Shown: positions 1 through 8,318, counted from the first letter of the stretch. The stretch is 46,220 bases of DNA from an uncultured Oscillospiraceae bacterium (GCA_934565795.1 CAKTIM010000018.1:1-46220); one strand, 5' to 3'. Notes: generated by a model not told the origin, from the letters alone. A program made the numbers and translations.

Positions 1-102
1 ATAAACGATTTCGTCATCCTTGCGGACAAGCAAGGCACCCCCGGCCATTTCCCGGTTTTGCAGATACCCCTCCATGACCCGGTCAATTTCTCGGACATCC
101 AT
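1..102 (-). CDS. Serine hydrolase, beta-lactamase class C-like, N-terminal fragment (cut by window edge)
   Basis: Only the first 34 residues lie in the window. They begin MDVREIDRVMEGYLQNREM and run through a GALLVRKDDEIVY stretch. This is the usual start of the class C beta-lactamase/EstB esterase family, a helix followed by the first strands of the domain. The catalytic SxxK is outside the window. ATG at 102-100 follows a GGAAGG-like ribosome site, and only 13 nt separate it from the stop of the upstream transporter gene, so the two are probably co-transcribed. The substrate is unknown: this family covers peptidases, esterases and beta-lactamases. The family call rests on a short stretch and is moderate. 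Confidence 0.55.
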   Translation of the reverse strand, partial: MDVREIDRVMEGYLQNREMAGGALLVRKDDEIVY

Positions 103-115
103 ATTGACACCTTCC

Positions 116-1585
116 TCAATACTTTTTGCTCAACCGAGCCTCGCATTCCTCCCGGGTGATCTCACCGGCGTTGCATCGGGCCATCAGTGCCACATCCTGA
201 TCCTTGAGCTTATAGAAACCCATGACCAAAACACCTAAAAGGGTACCGATCAGCGGGATCAGTGCGTAAATCAGCCACATCACATCCATGGCCTCCTTTG
301 GCTGGGTAACACCGGCTCTCTGCAAGTCCTCAAAGCTCTCTGCCGCCACCGGAACGTAGTTGGACAAGCCAAGGATAAACAGGCCCAGGGAAGCGGAAAC
401 GCTGGAGGTCAGTTTCGTCACAAAGGAGGACAGGGCATTGCAGATACCGGAACAGTCTTTTCCGGTTTTATACCGGGTGTACTCAATGGTATCCGGCAGG
501 AAAAAGCTCTTTGCCACATTGCTGACATTTCCAAAGGGTGCCTGCACAACCAGCAGCGTGCAGCAGATCACGAAAATCGGTCCGACAAAATAGATGCTCA
601 TCTGGATCAGCGCACCGATGACACCGCAGACCATAAATACCTTCAGCTTGCCGAACCGATTGACCAGCTTTCTCGTCTGCATCTGCGCCAGAATCACCGG
701 AAGCAGGGAAATCAGGATGGGAATGGCCATAACCAGGCTGCTGCCGAAATGATAGTAGGAAACCAACAGCCCTACCGCGCCACCGGTTTGCAGGCAGGAG
801 GTAATGACCGTACTGAGCAGCAAAATCATCAAATACTTGTTGGTTTTAATGCAGGTCCACATGTCCTTCAGAGAATACTTCTCGGTTTCCTTGGGATCTA
901 CATTGGCCAGTGTGGTGTTGTGTTCCTTTACCCCTCTGCCCAGAGGAAGCATCATAAAGAAAAAGGCAACGGAGGAAACCAACGCCACCTCCCGGATGCC
1001 GATGCCCACATGCTCACTGATCGCCACTGTCCAGATCATTCCGGCTCCGATGGTGGCGATGGAATTGATGATCGTCTTGGCTTGCAAAATGGAGTTGCGC
1101 TCATCGGTGTTATCAGTCAGCGTCACGATCATGGACTGCATGGGGACTTCAACCAATGTATAGCTCAGATCATACAGCAGATAGAAAACAAAGAACCACG
1201 CAAGCTTGCCGCCCGCCCCCCAGCCTCTCGGCATGCAGAAAAACAGTGCTGTAAAAATGGGAAACAGGAAAAAGGTCAGCCGGTACCACGGCAGATATTT
1301 TCCTTCGCCGGTCACTTTCTGAAAGGCCTTCCACTGCGTAATATGAATGCGGTCCACCAAATAGCCGAAAATCACATCGTCAAAGGCATCAATGATTTTG
1401 ACGATCAGCATGGCTCCGGCAATGGCAGCCATATTGATCCCCTGGAAAATCATGAAGGTGCTCATCATTGCGGTAACAATATAGCCCTCCAGTGTTCGCC
1501 CAAGATCTCCGATGATGTAGCTGCGGCGTTCTTTCTTTGTTGTCCTCCAGCCCTCCTGGCTGACCTTCTGCTCTGTTTTTCCCAT
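116..1585 (-). CDS. GPH-family sugar:cation symporter (MFS_2)
   Basis: A 489-residue polytopic membrane protein of the glycoside-pentoside-hexuronide:cation symporter family. Members import sugars or glycosides with Na+ or H+. The N-terminal region carries the family pattern around KIIDAFDDVIFGYLVDR, an acidic cluster in the second helix that binds the coupling cation. About twelve hydrophobic segments follow, and the C-terminus is short and charged (EECEARLSKKY). A longer reading from 1627 is possible, but ATG at 1585-1583 is preferred because AGGAGG lies seven bases upstream. The next gene downstream is the serine hydrolase fragment, so the pair may import and process a conjugated substrate. 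The actual sugar cannot be read from sequence. Confidence 0.85.
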   Translation of the reverse strand: MGKTEQKVSQEGWRTTKKERRSYIIGDLGRTLEGYIVTAMMSTFMIFQGINMAAIAGAMLIVKIIDAFDDVIFGYLVDRIHITQWKAFQKVTGEGKYLPWYRLTFFLFPIFTALFFCMPRGWGAGGKLAWFFVFYLLYDLSYTLVEVPMQSMIVTLTDNTDERNSILQAKTIINSIATIGAGMIWTVAISEHVGIGIREVALVSSVAFFFMMLPLGRGVKEHNTTLANVDPKETEKYSLKDMWTCIKTNKYLMILLLSTVITSCLQTGGAVGLLVSYYHFGSSLVMAIPILISLLPVILAQMQTRKLVNRFGKLKVFMVCGVIGALIQMSIYFVGPIFVICCTLLVVQAPFGNVSNVAKSFFLPDTIEYTRYKTGKDCSGICNALSSFVTKLTSSVSASLGLFILGLSNYVPVAAESFEDLQRAGVTQPKEAMDVMWLIYALIPLIGTLLGVLVMGFYKLKDQDVALMARCNAGEITREECEARLSKKY

Positions 1586-1801
1586 GATGGCTCCTCCTTT
1601 TGGTAATGTGCTAAGAATTTTACGCATTTATTGTAGCGCATTTTGTTCATTCTGCCATCAGAAGATATTGGGGGAATATCATAAAATCTTGGCCTGCAAT
1701 TGCCGTTTGCAATTTCTCATTTAATATCTGCCGGGCCGTTTTGCGCTGATGCGTCCTGAACAGATAGTGGCAGCTTACCCGCTTGACTCATGATTTTTGC
1801 G

Positions 1802-2785
1802 TTATTCCCCCATATACTTCTCTAAATATGCTTCCACGGCTTTCATATAGGCGGCGTAAACCTTGTTGTCATTCTGCAAGCCGTGGCCGGAGTGTTCCAT
1901 AACAAAATACTGATAGTCCGCGCCGCTCTCCCGTAGAGCTGTTTCCAGCCGCTTGGAGGCAAGAAAAGGCTGCACCTTGTCGCAGACTCCATAGGCTACG
2001 ACGGTTGGCACGGGATTCTCCGCCACATGATCCGCAGCAGAGATGGCGTGAACCTTTGACAGATAGGAACCGTCTGCCAGTTCCCCCGGTGTGATCTCCT
2101 GCCCGCTCATAACGCTGAACAGTACCGCTCCGGCGACTCTGGATTCCTCGGAGTCCAGGCCTATACCGAAAATTCCCCAGTCCTCCGCTACAAAGCTGGA
2201 GGGGCCGACTGCGCCAAAGGTGAACACCACCGGCACTGGCGCATCCTTCCCGTCTCGGTAGGCATAGATCATGGCAAGCGCATGTCCAGCGGAGCCACCG
2301 GCAACGGTCATTTTATCAATGGGATAGCCCTCCTTTGCAGCGGCTTCTATTACCTTGGGGATGGCTGCTTTGATTTCCTCAGACTGGCTCAGGACACTGG
2401 CAGTATTCGCATCTGTGCGTAGCGTGTAGTTGATGCCTGCCGCCACATACCCCTTGGCGCAGAGCCATGCCAGCATCTCCCGGTCGCCGGATTTGTCCCC
2501 GGAGGTAAAGCCGCCTGCGTGGAGGTAAACAGCCAGCCCATAACGGGATTTGCCGCTGTCCTTCGGCAGATACAGGTCAAACTTGTTGGCATCCCCATTG
2601 CCGTAAGGCAGATCCTCTTTCAGCGTGCCGATCCCGTCACTCCATTTGACGCTGTATTCCTTTGCCCAACCGGGCTGAATGGTAAATTTGCTGACAACGC
2701 CCGCACCAAAGGCCAGCAGAAACGCCAAAATACCAACTCCAACGGACACAGCCCCCGCCTTTTTTCCACTTTTTATCTTATTCAC
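1802..2785 (-). CDS. Membrane-anchored alpha/beta hydrolase (esterase/lipase-like)
   Basis: 327 residues. A lysine-rich start and one hydrophobic segment (about residues 11-33) look like an uncleaved anchor, placing the enzyme outside the membrane. The hydrolase domain has the oxyanion-hole HAGG (89-92), the nucleophile elbow GGSAG (Ser165), a candidate Asp269 in AYGVCDK and a candidate His301 in HSGHGL. These fit the esterase/BD-FAE-like fold. Translation starts at GTG 2785, eight bases after GGAGGG. The stop of the 45-codon micropeptide upstream overlaps it by four bases (GTGA), so the two are translationally coupled. The divergent TetR gene and the operator between them suggest repression by that regulator. 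Substrate unknown. Confidence 0.85.
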   Translation of the reverse strand: MNKIKSGKKAGAVSVGVGILAFLLAFGAGVVSKFTIQPGWAKEYSVKWSDGIGTLKEDLPYGNGDANKFDLYLPKDSGKSRYGLAVYLHAGGFTSGDKSGDREMLAWLCAKGYVAAGINYTLRTDANTASVLSQSEEIKAAIPKVIEAAAKEGYPIDKMTVAGGSAGHALAMIYAYRDGKDAPVPVVFTFGAVGPSSFVAEDWGIFGIGLDSEESRVAGAVLFSVMSGQEITPGELADGSYLSKVHAISAADHVAENPVPTVVAYGVCDKVQPFLASKRLETALRESGADYQYFVMEHSGHGLQNDNKVYAAYMKAVEAYLEKYMGE

Positions 2786-2919
2786 AGAATATTCCCTCCA
2801 AACATCGTACCGCCCAGCAGCAGGTTCATCAGTGCCCTTACCGCCAATCGACCCAGAACAAAGCCAATCAAGGCAATTGCTGAAAGAATCAAAATTCGTT
2901 TTGTTGTTCGTGTCATCAT
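2782..2919 (-). CDS. 45-residue membrane micropeptide, coupled to the esterase
   Basis: A short frame starts MMTRTTKRILILSAIALIGF and ends GGTMFGGNIL. It has a basic start and one hydrophobic helix, so it is probably a membrane peptide. AAGGAG lies about seven bases before the ATG at 2919. The stop overlaps the GTG start of the esterase in a GTGA arrangement, and the esterase's own GGAGGG site lies inside this frame. That is good evidence it is translated, as a real peptide or as a leader for coupling. I do not recognise a family. Confidence 0.6.
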   Translation of the reverse strand: MMTRTTKRILILSAIALIGFVLGRLAVRALMNLLLGGTMFGGNIL

Positions 2920-2937
2920 TATTTCTCCTTGACTTTT

Positions 2938-2959
2938 AGATGATACAAGTGTATCATCT
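2938..2959. promoter_or_regulatory. TetR-type operator palindrome
   Basis: Perfect 10-bp inverted arms AGATGATACA / TGTATCATCT are separated by two bases. The site lies between the divergent micropeptide/esterase genes and the TetR gene, 18 bases upstream of the micropeptide start and about 50 upstream of the TetR start. Size and position fit a TetR dimer site controlling both directions. That is inference from layout. Confidence 0.7.
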
Positions 2960-3010
2960 AATCAGTGATGAGTCAATCGTCTCAGCGAAAATGAGACAAA
3001 GTGCAAGGAG

Positions 3011-3553
3011 ATGTATCAGCCCGTGAACAATCAGGAGAAGAACACCTATGTCCGCAGTCAGATTCTTGCGGCACTACTAAAAATGATGCGAGAGCAGCCC
3101 TTTGCCGATATTTCCGTCAGTGCCTTGGTAAGCACGGCGCAGGTGGGCAGAGCTTCTTTCTACCGCAATTTTACAGACAAAGAGGATGTGCTGCGGCAGG
3201 AAAATGACCGGTTGACCGCCCAATGGAAGCAGAGCTATGACGCCGTGGAGCATACCGCCCCCAATGAACTGCTTGCTTCCCTGCTGGATTTTTGCAAGGA
3301 ACGCTCCGACTTTTATCTGGCACTGTACCAAGCCGGACTCTCAGGGATTGTGCTGCAAACGCTGCTGGAGCAATCGGAAATCACTCCGGAAATGCCAAAC
3401 GCCATAGCCTATCTCAAATCCTCCATCGCCTATATGCTCTACGGCTGGGTCGTGGAATGGATGAAGCGAGGCATGCAGGAGAGCGGCACGGAGCTGCTTA
3501 AAATGTTCCAGGCATCGCCGCATTCGGAAATCAGTAGCAACCGTAGTATTTAA
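3011..3553 (+). CDS. TetR/AcrR-family transcriptional regulator
   Basis: 180 residues. The N-terminal helix-turn-helix domain (about 14-60) includes ILAALLKMMREQPFADISVS and the recognition-helix stretch VGRASFYRNFTDKEDVL, typical of TetR proteins. The rest is an all-helical ligand and dimerisation domain ending GMQESGTELLKMF. It is divergent from the esterase operon with a palindromic operator between them, so autoregulation plus esterase control is likely. Start choice is uncertain: ATG 3011 directly abuts AAGGAG (zero spacing), so GTG at 3023, twelve bases downstream and in frame, may be the real start. The TAA stop (3551-3553) coincides with the edge of a sequence resembling the end of the inverted-repeat family found at four other places. 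Confidence 0.85.
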   Translation: MYQPVNNQEKNTYVRSQILAALLKMMREQPFADISVSALVSTAQVGRASFYRNFTDKEDVLRQENDRLTAQWKQSYDAVEHTAPNELLASLLDFCKERSDFYLALYQAGLSGIVLQTLLEQSEITPEMPNAIAYLKSSIAYMLYGWVVEWMKRGMQESGTELLKMFQASPHSEISSNRSI

Positions 3554-3590
3554 GGAAACGCCTAAAAAATCGTCGGCACCTGGCCAGCGG
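3550..3590. repeat. Possible half copy of the inverted-repeat element family (A-type end)
   Basis: The start TTAAGGAAACGCCTAAAAA followed by ATCGTCGGC matches, with substitutions, the A-type end seen at 13215 and 38103 (AAGGAACCTCTGAATAAATCG then TCTGCGGC). No partner end is visible downstream, so it would be a truncated relic. Its first bases include the stop codon of the TetR gene. Confidence 0.4.
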
Positions 3591-3652
3591 CTCTTTTGTC
3601 CCCATGCCGCAGTTTCAAAAGAGGAACATACACCGAGATGTTTTTTCACAGA

Positions 3653-3703
3653 GAATACAGCACCGGCAGTCCTGTAAAACACAAGGCTGCCGGTGCTGTA
3701 TTC
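3653..3703. repeat. 17-bp-arm inverted repeat downstream of TetR gene
   Basis: Arms GAATACAGCACCGGCAG and CTGCCGGTGCTGTATTC flank a 17-base loop. There is no T-run on either side, so it is not a classical intrinsic terminator. It may still stop or protect the TetR transcript. Confidence 0.6.
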
Positions 3704-3731
3704 AGAATGAAATATCCTTCATATAAACAAA

Positions 3732-3771
3732 AAATCCGAACCCATCCCCCACAGGGAAGAAGTTCGGATTT
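3732..3771 (-). terminator. Rho-independent terminator of tRNA-Val
   Basis: Arms AAATCCGAAC / GTTCGGATTT are followed on the minus strand by a T-rich tract (TTTTTTGTTTAT). It begins nine bases past the tRNA 3' end. Confidence 0.8.
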
Positions 3772-3779
3772 CTTATGTT

Positions 3780-3856
3780 TGGTGGAGACTACGGGACTCG
3801 AACCTGTGACCTCATGCGTGTGAAGCATGCGCTCTAACCAGCTGAGCTAAGCCTCC
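3780..3856 (-). tRNA. tRNA-Val (anticodon CAC)
   Basis: A 77-base cloverleaf with CCA encoded (3782-3780). The acceptor GGAGGCT pairs with AGTCTCC through one G-U. The D arm is GCTC...GAGC. The anticodon stem CATGC/GCATG encloses the loop TTCACAC, giving anticodon CAC for valine codon GUG. The T arm ACAGG-TTCGAGT-CCCGT has one A-C mismatch. A consensus promoter lies upstream and an intrinsic terminator downstream, so it is a single-gene unit. Confidence 0.95.
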
Positions 3857-3873
3857 ATCGTGGGACAAGAAGC

Positions 3874-3901
3874 ATTATACCAGAATTCCGGGATTTGTCA
3901 A
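3874..3901 (-). promoter_or_regulatory. Sigma-A promoter of tRNA-Val
   Basis: Minus-strand TTGACA (3901-3896), 16-base spacer, TATAAT (3879-3874). The -10 lies about 18 bases before the mature tRNA 5' end. Confidence 0.9.
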
Positions 3902-3920
3902 GTTCTTTTTTAACCGAATA

Positions 3921-4064
3921 ATGGGACTGTTGCAAAATAGATTTTTTAGAAAACTGTCCTAATAATTTAGCGGTAGAAATCACGATTGTTTCACGATTTC
4001 TACCGCTATTTCTAACTTTTAGAAGGGCGTTTTTTCACAAATTTCTATTTTGCAACAGCCCCAT
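3921..4064. mobile_element. MITE-like element with IS6-type terminal inverted repeats
   Basis: The ends ATGGGACTGTTGCAAAATAG (3921-3940) and the reverse complement of 4045-4064 match at 19 of 20 bases. The GGG-CTGTTGCAAA core resembles termini of IS6/IS26-family elements (established knowledge; no transposase is present here). An internal palindrome has 13-bp arms AGCGGTAGAAATC / GATTTCTACCGCT (3969-4007). I see no clear 8-bp target duplication. It ends six bases before the stop codon of the ABC gene on the other strand. Confidence 0.65.
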
Positions 4065-4070
4065 GGGGGA

Positions 4071-5969
4071 TCACTCCAGCTCGAAGGCGCCGGTGTAGAG
4101 GCGGTAGTAGGTGCCCTTTTGGGCGATCAGGTCGTCGTGGGTGCCGCGCTCGATGATCTTGCCATGGTCGAGAACCATGATGCAGTCGGCATTGCGGACG
4201 GTGGAGAGGCGGTGGGCGATGACGAATACCGTCCGGCCCTTCATCAGCGCGTCCATACCGGCCTGCACCTGTGCCTCGGTGTAGGTGTCGATGGAGGAGG
4301 TGGCCTCGTCCAGGATCATCACCGGGGGATCGGCCACGGCGGCGCGGGCGATGGCGATCAGTTGCCGCTGGCCCTGGGACAGCCGCGCGCCGTTGCCGGT
4401 GAGCATGGTGTCGTAGCCGTCGGGCAAGCGGGTGATGAAGTCGTGGGCGTTGGCCAGCTTGGCGGCGTGGATGCACTCGTCGTCGGTGGCGTCCAGCTTG
4501 CCGTAGCGGATATTGTCCATCACCGTGCCGGTGAACAGGTTGGTATCCTGGAGCACCACACCCAGGGAGCGGCGCAGGTCGGGCTTGCAGATTTTATTGA
4601 TGTTGATGTCGTCGTAGCGAATCTTACCGTCGTCGATATCATAGAAGCGGTTGATCAGGTTGGTGATGGTGGTCTTGCCTGCGCCGGTGGCACCGACGAA
4701 GGCGATCTTCTGGCCGGGCCGGGCGTACAGCGTCACATCATGCAGCACCGTCTTTTCCGGCACATAGCCAAAGTCCACATGCTCCATCACAATGTCGCCC
4801 TTCAGCTCCCGGTAGGTGGTGGTGTCGTCCGCCTTGTGGTAGTGCTTCCAGGCCCAGCGGCCGGTGCGCTCCGGGGTCTCCTGGATGCTGCCGTCCTCGC
4901 CGATCTTGGCGTTGACCAGGTGGACGTAGCCCTCATCCTGCTCCGGCGGTTCATCCATCAGGGCGAAGATGCGCTCCGCGCCTGCCAGAGCCATGATGAT
5001 GGAATTGATCTGGTTGGAGATCTGGGAGATGGGCATATTGAAGCTGCGCGACAGGATCATAAACGCCATCAGGTTGCCCAGGGTGAGCATCTTTCCCTTG
5101 GAGAATACCACCATCATGCCGCCGGCAATGGCCAGAATGGCATACTGAACATAGCCCAGGTTATTATTGATGGGGCCCATGACGTTGGAGAATTTACCGG
5201 CAGCATAGGCGTTGGCGCACAGCTGCTCGTTCAGCGCGTCGAAGTCCTTCTTGCAGGCGTCCTCGTGGTTGAAGATCTTCACCACCCGTTGGCCGTTGAT
5301 CATCTCCTCAATATAGCCGTTCACCGCGCCCAGGGACTGCTGCTGGCCGATGAAGTATTTCCCGGCCTTGCCCGCCAGATACTTGGTGGTGAACACGATC
5401 AGGGCAATGGTGAAGAGCATCACGATGAATAACAGCCAGCTGGTGTCGATCAGATTCCAGGTGACCACGATCAGGGTGATGATGGAGGAGGCGCACTGGG
5501 GAATGGCCTGGCTGATCATCTGCCGCAGGGTGTCCACGTCGCTGGTGTAGCAGGACATGATATTGCCCGCGGTGTTGGTATCGAAATACCGCAGGGGCAG
5601 GCGCTGCATTTTGGTGAACATCTCGTCCCGGATGGCCTTCTGGGTGCCCTGGCTGACGCCCACCATCAGGTAATTATAAAGGAAGGAGCTGACGATGCCG
5701 ATGGCAAAGACACCGGCGATTTTCAGCAGGAACCGGGCGATGGGGGAGTAGTCCGTGGAATTGGCGGAGACCATGGGCAGGATATAGTTGTCTACCAGGG
5801 TGCCCAGGCTGCGGCTGGCCATGGTCTGCGCGTAGGAGGTCAGGAAGATGCACACCAGCACCACCACCAGGATGGGCAGGTATTTGCGCATATAGCCCAG
5901 CAGACGCAGCAGGGTTTTCTTCGGATTTTTGGCCATGCGGCCGTCGCCATGCATTCTTACAGGAGGCAT
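4071..5969 (-). CDS. ABC exporter half-transporter, catalytically consensus subunit
   Basis: 632 residues: six membrane helices (about 30-330), then an insert rich in charged and aromatic residues (about 345-400), then the nucleotide-binding domain. Walker A GATGAGKTT is at 426-434. Walker B VMILDEATSSID has catalytic Glu555, and the H-loop His586 is present. The signature is LSQGQ (530-534) instead of LSGGQ. Together with the neighbour's defects this makes a BmrCD/LmrCD/TM287-288-type heterodimer with one working and one degenerate ATP site. Such pumps export drugs, lipids or peptides. Its ATG overlaps the stop of the partner (TAATG), so the three-gene unit marR-ABC-ABC is coupled. A later in-frame ATG (residue 12) could also serve as the start. 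Confidence 0.9.
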   Translation of the reverse strand: MPPVRMHGDGRMAKNPKKTLLRLLGYMRKYLPILVVVLVCIFLTSYAQTMASRSLGTLVDNYILPMVSANSTDYSPIARFLLKIAGVFAIGIVSSFLYNYLMVGVSQGTQKAIRDEMFTKMQRLPLRYFDTNTAGNIMSCYTSDVDTLRQMISQAIPQCASSIITLIVVTWNLIDTSWLLFIVMLFTIALIVFTTKYLAGKAGKYFIGQQQSLGAVNGYIEEMINGQRVVKIFNHEDACKKDFDALNEQLCANAYAAGKFSNVMGPINNNLGYVQYAILAIAGGMMVVFSKGKMLTLGNLMAFMILSRSFNMPISQISNQINSIIMALAGAERIFALMDEPPEQDEGYVHLVNAKIGEDGSIQETPERTGRWAWKHYHKADDTTTYRELKGDIVMEHVDFGYVPEKTVLHDVTLYARPGQKIAFVGATGAGKTTITNLINRFYDIDDGKIRYDDININKICKPDLRRSLGVVLQDTNLFTGTVMDNIRYGKLDATDDECIHAAKLANAHDFITRLPDGYDTMLTGNGARLSQGQRQLIAIARAAVADPPVMILDEATSSIDTYTEAQVQAGMDALMKGRTVFVIAHRLSTVRNADCIMVLDHGKIIERGTHDDLIAQKGTYYRLYTGAFELE

Positions 5970-7714
5970 TATTCTTCCCTTCCTTTCTGCTGGGTTTCAA
6001 ACAGATGCCGGTACATGGCCGAGGTCTGCATCAGCTGCTCGTGGGTGCCGGATTCGGCAATGGTGCCGCCGTCCATAATGAGGATCAGGTCGGCATCCTG
6101 GATGGAGGAGACCCGCTGGGCGATAATCAGCTTGGTGGTGCCGGGGATCTCTTCCCGGAAGGCCTTGCGGATCATGGCGTCGGTGTGGGTATCCACGGCG
6201 GAGGTGGAGTCGTCCAGGATCAGGATCTTCGGCTTTTTCAGCAGCGCCCGGGCGATGCACAGCCGCTGCTTCTGGCCGCCGGATACGTTGGAGCCGCCCT
6301 GCTCAATGTGGGTATCGTATTTGTCCGGGAAGCCCTGGATAAATTCGTCCGCGCAGGCCAGCTTACAGACGTGGATCAGCTCCTCGTCCGTGGCGTTGGG
6401 ATCACCCCAGCGCAGGTTATCCTTGATGGTGCCGGAGAACAGGGTGTTCTTTTGCAGCACCATGGCCACATTGTCCCGCAGGGACTCCAGATCGTAGTCC
6501 CGCACATCCACGCCGCCCACCTTCAGGCTGCCCTGGGTCACGTCGTAGAGCCGGGGGATCAGCTGTACCAGAGTGGACTTGGAGGAGCCGGTGGCGCCCA
6601 GAATGCCCACGGTGGCCCCGGCAGGGACATGCAGGCTCACATCGTGCAGCGCGTCCAGCTTGGCGGTGGCGGAGTAACGGAAGGAGACGTTCTCAAAGTC
6701 GATGGAGCCGTCCTTCACCTCGGTCACGGGATGCTCCGGGGAGACCAGGTTCGGCTCCTCGCTGAGCAGCTCCGCGCAGCGGCGCATGGGCGCTCTGGAC
6801 ATGATCATCATCACGAACACCATGGACAGCATCATCAGGCTGGAAAGAATCTGGGTGGTGTAGGTAAACATGGAGCTGAGCTCGCCGGTGGTCAGCCCCG
6901 CGCCGGGAATGTTGCCGGAGGCAATGACCAGCTTCGCGCCGAACCAGGAGATCGCCAGCATGCAGCCGTACACGCACAGCTGCATCACCGGGTTGTTCAG
7001 GGCCAGGATGTGCTCTGCCTTGCAGAAAAGCCGGTAGATTTCCCCGGAGATGCCGGTGAATTTCTCCGTCTCCCGATCCTCCCGGACGAAGCTCTTGACC
7101 ACCCGGATGCCGTGGATGTTTTCCTGCACCACATTGTTCAGATTGTCGTAGGTCTTGAATACCTGATCGAAGATTTTGAACACCACAGGGATCAGGCCGA
7201 TCAGGATCAGCGCCAGAATGGGCAGCGCCACGCAGTACACCAGGCTCAGCTTCATGCTGATGCGCATGGCGGAGATCAGCGCCAGCACCAGCATCATCGG
7301 GCAGCGGATGGCCATGCGGATCATCATCTGGAAGGCCATCTGGATGTTGGCCACATCCGAGGTCAGCCGGGTGACGATGGAGGCGGTGGAAAATTTGTCA
7401 ATGTTGGAAAAGCTGAATTCCTGCACGTGGTAATACATATCGTGGCGCAGGTTCTTTGCAAAGCCGGTGCCCGCCTTGGCGGCAAACACGGCGGAGGCCG
7501 AGCCGAAGCACAGCGAGGCAACGGCACACAGCATCAGCAGCAGCGACTGCTGCACCACCACGGCCATATTCTGCTGGGCGATGCCGTAGTCATAGAGCTT
7601 TGCCATCACCAAGGGGATCAAGACCTCCATGGCAACCTCGCCGATCATGCACACGGGGCTGAGGATGGCGGGCAATTTGTATTCCCGGACGCACCGAGCA
7701 AGTCGTTTTATCAT
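5969..7714 (-). CDS. ABC exporter half-transporter, degenerate partner subunit
   Basis: 581 residues: six-helix transmembrane domain (about 15-320) and a nucleotide-binding domain. Three catalytic positions differ from consensus. Walker A is GATGSSKST (373-381), with Ser in place of the second Gly. The Walker B catalytic Glu is Asp502 (ILILDDSTSAVD). The H-loop His is Gln533 (IIAQRVSS). The signature VSGGQ (477-481) is intact and would complete the functional site with the Walker motifs of the 632-residue partner. That complementarity is the hallmark of heterodimeric exporters. The start ATG overlaps the MarR stop (ATGA), so expression is coupled to the regulator. Confidence 0.9.
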   Translation of the reverse strand: MIKRLARCVREYKLPAILSPVCMIGEVAMEVLIPLVMAKLYDYGIAQQNMAVVVQQSLLLMLCAVASLCFGSASAVFAAKAGTGFAKNLRHDMYYHVQEFSFSNIDKFSTASIVTRLTSDVANIQMAFQMMIRMAIRCPMMLVLALISAMRISMKLSLVYCVALPILALILIGLIPVVFKIFDQVFKTYDNLNNVVQENIHGIRVVKSFVREDRETEKFTGISGEIYRLFCKAEHILALNNPVMQLCVYGCMLAISWFGAKLVIASGNIPGAGLTTGELSSMFTYTTQILSSLMMLSMVFVMMIMSRAPMRRCAELLSEEPNLVSPEHPVTEVKDGSIDFENVSFRYSATAKLDALHDVSLHVPAGATVGILGATGSSKSTLVQLIPRLYDVTQGSLKVGGVDVRDYDLESLRDNVAMVLQKNTLFSGTIKDNLRWGDPNATDEELIHVCKLACADEFIQGFPDKYDTHIEQGGSNVSGGQKQRLCIARALLKKPKILILDDSTSAVDTHTDAMIRKAFREEIPGTTKLIIAQRVSSIQDADLILIMDGGTIAESGTHEQLMQTSAMYRHLFETQQKGREE

Positions 7715-8166
7715 TCCTGGGGTTCCTCCTTTTCAATATGGAATTGGGGATCGCTGCCCATGTTTTTCGCCGCGCGGACGAGAAAATCCGCGAACTGCGC
7801 TTTTTCCGCCTCGGAAAAACCGGCGACGATCCGCCGCTCGTTTTCCTGGATGGCGTGGTAGATCTGCTCGTTGCAGTCCGCGCCCTTGGGCAGCATATAG
7901 ATGCGCTTGCAGCGGCGATCCTGCGCATCCGGGCGAAATTCGATGAAGTCCTTCTTCTCCAGCCGGGACAGCAGGCCGGACACCGTGGCGTGGCTCAGAT
8001 GGAACTTCTCTTCAATGTCCTTGGCGCAGGGCGGGCTTTTGCACGTGGCCAGAAAGCCCATGATCCGCCCCTGGGCGGAGGTCAGCTCCATCTGCGCCAT
8101 GGCTCCCGTCACTGCCTGGGAGATGCCGCAGTGGAGGATTCGGATCATATGGCCGTAATGATTCAC
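7711..8166 (-). CDS. MarR-family regulator of the adjacent ABC exporter
   Basis: 151 residues from a GTG at 8166 that sits seven bases after AAAGGAG; the longer frame from 8199 would place the ribosome site inside the gene. The winged-helix region contains MELTSAQGRIMGFLATCK, the recognition-helix stretch LSHATVSGLLSRLEKKDFI and the wing DAQDRRCKRIYML. It is the first gene of the operon and overlaps the next by four bases, the standard arrangement of a ligand-responsive repressor controlling its own efflux pump. The C-terminus is charged (HIEKEEPQE). The inducer is unknown. Confidence 0.88.
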   Translation of the reverse strand: MNHYGHMIRILHCGISQAVTGAMAQMELTSAQGRIMGFLATCKSPPCAKDIEEKFHLSHATVSGLLSRLEKKDFIEFRPDAQDRRCKRIYMLPKGADCNEQIYHAIQENERRIVAGFSEAEKAQFADFLVRAAKNMGSDPQFHIEKEEPQE

Positions 8167-8208
8167 ACAATCACTCCTTTGACGCCAAATACGTCGCACG
8201 CTACGGAA

Positions 8209-8237
8209 ATTTTAGCACGACCCATTTTAATTTTCAA
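8209..8237 (-). promoter_or_regulatory. Promoter of the marR-ABC-ABC operon
   Basis: Minus-strand TTGAAA (8237-8232), 17-base spacer, TAAAAT (8214-8209). The -10 is about 43 bases before the GTG start of the MarR gene. Confidence 0.7.
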
Positions 8238-8318
8238 GGGCTTCAAAATTATTTTACATTTTCCTGCCCGTCTATACCCAAAGCGCCGGGAAGAAATATT
8301 AAGATTTTATGTATTCCC

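Noticed and set aside
1586..1801. Possible cobalamin-type or other riboswitch upstream of the symporter
   Set aside because: A GCCACT-like string on the minus strand is isolated; no aptamer-like pairing is visible and the gap is too small.
4050..7861. Long plus-strand open frames of 460 and 618 codons opposite the ABC exporter genes
   Set aside because: They are antisense shadows of high-GC genes: low-complexity His/Gly/Asp/Gln translations, no ribosome sites, and the minus strand carries clear ABC motifs.
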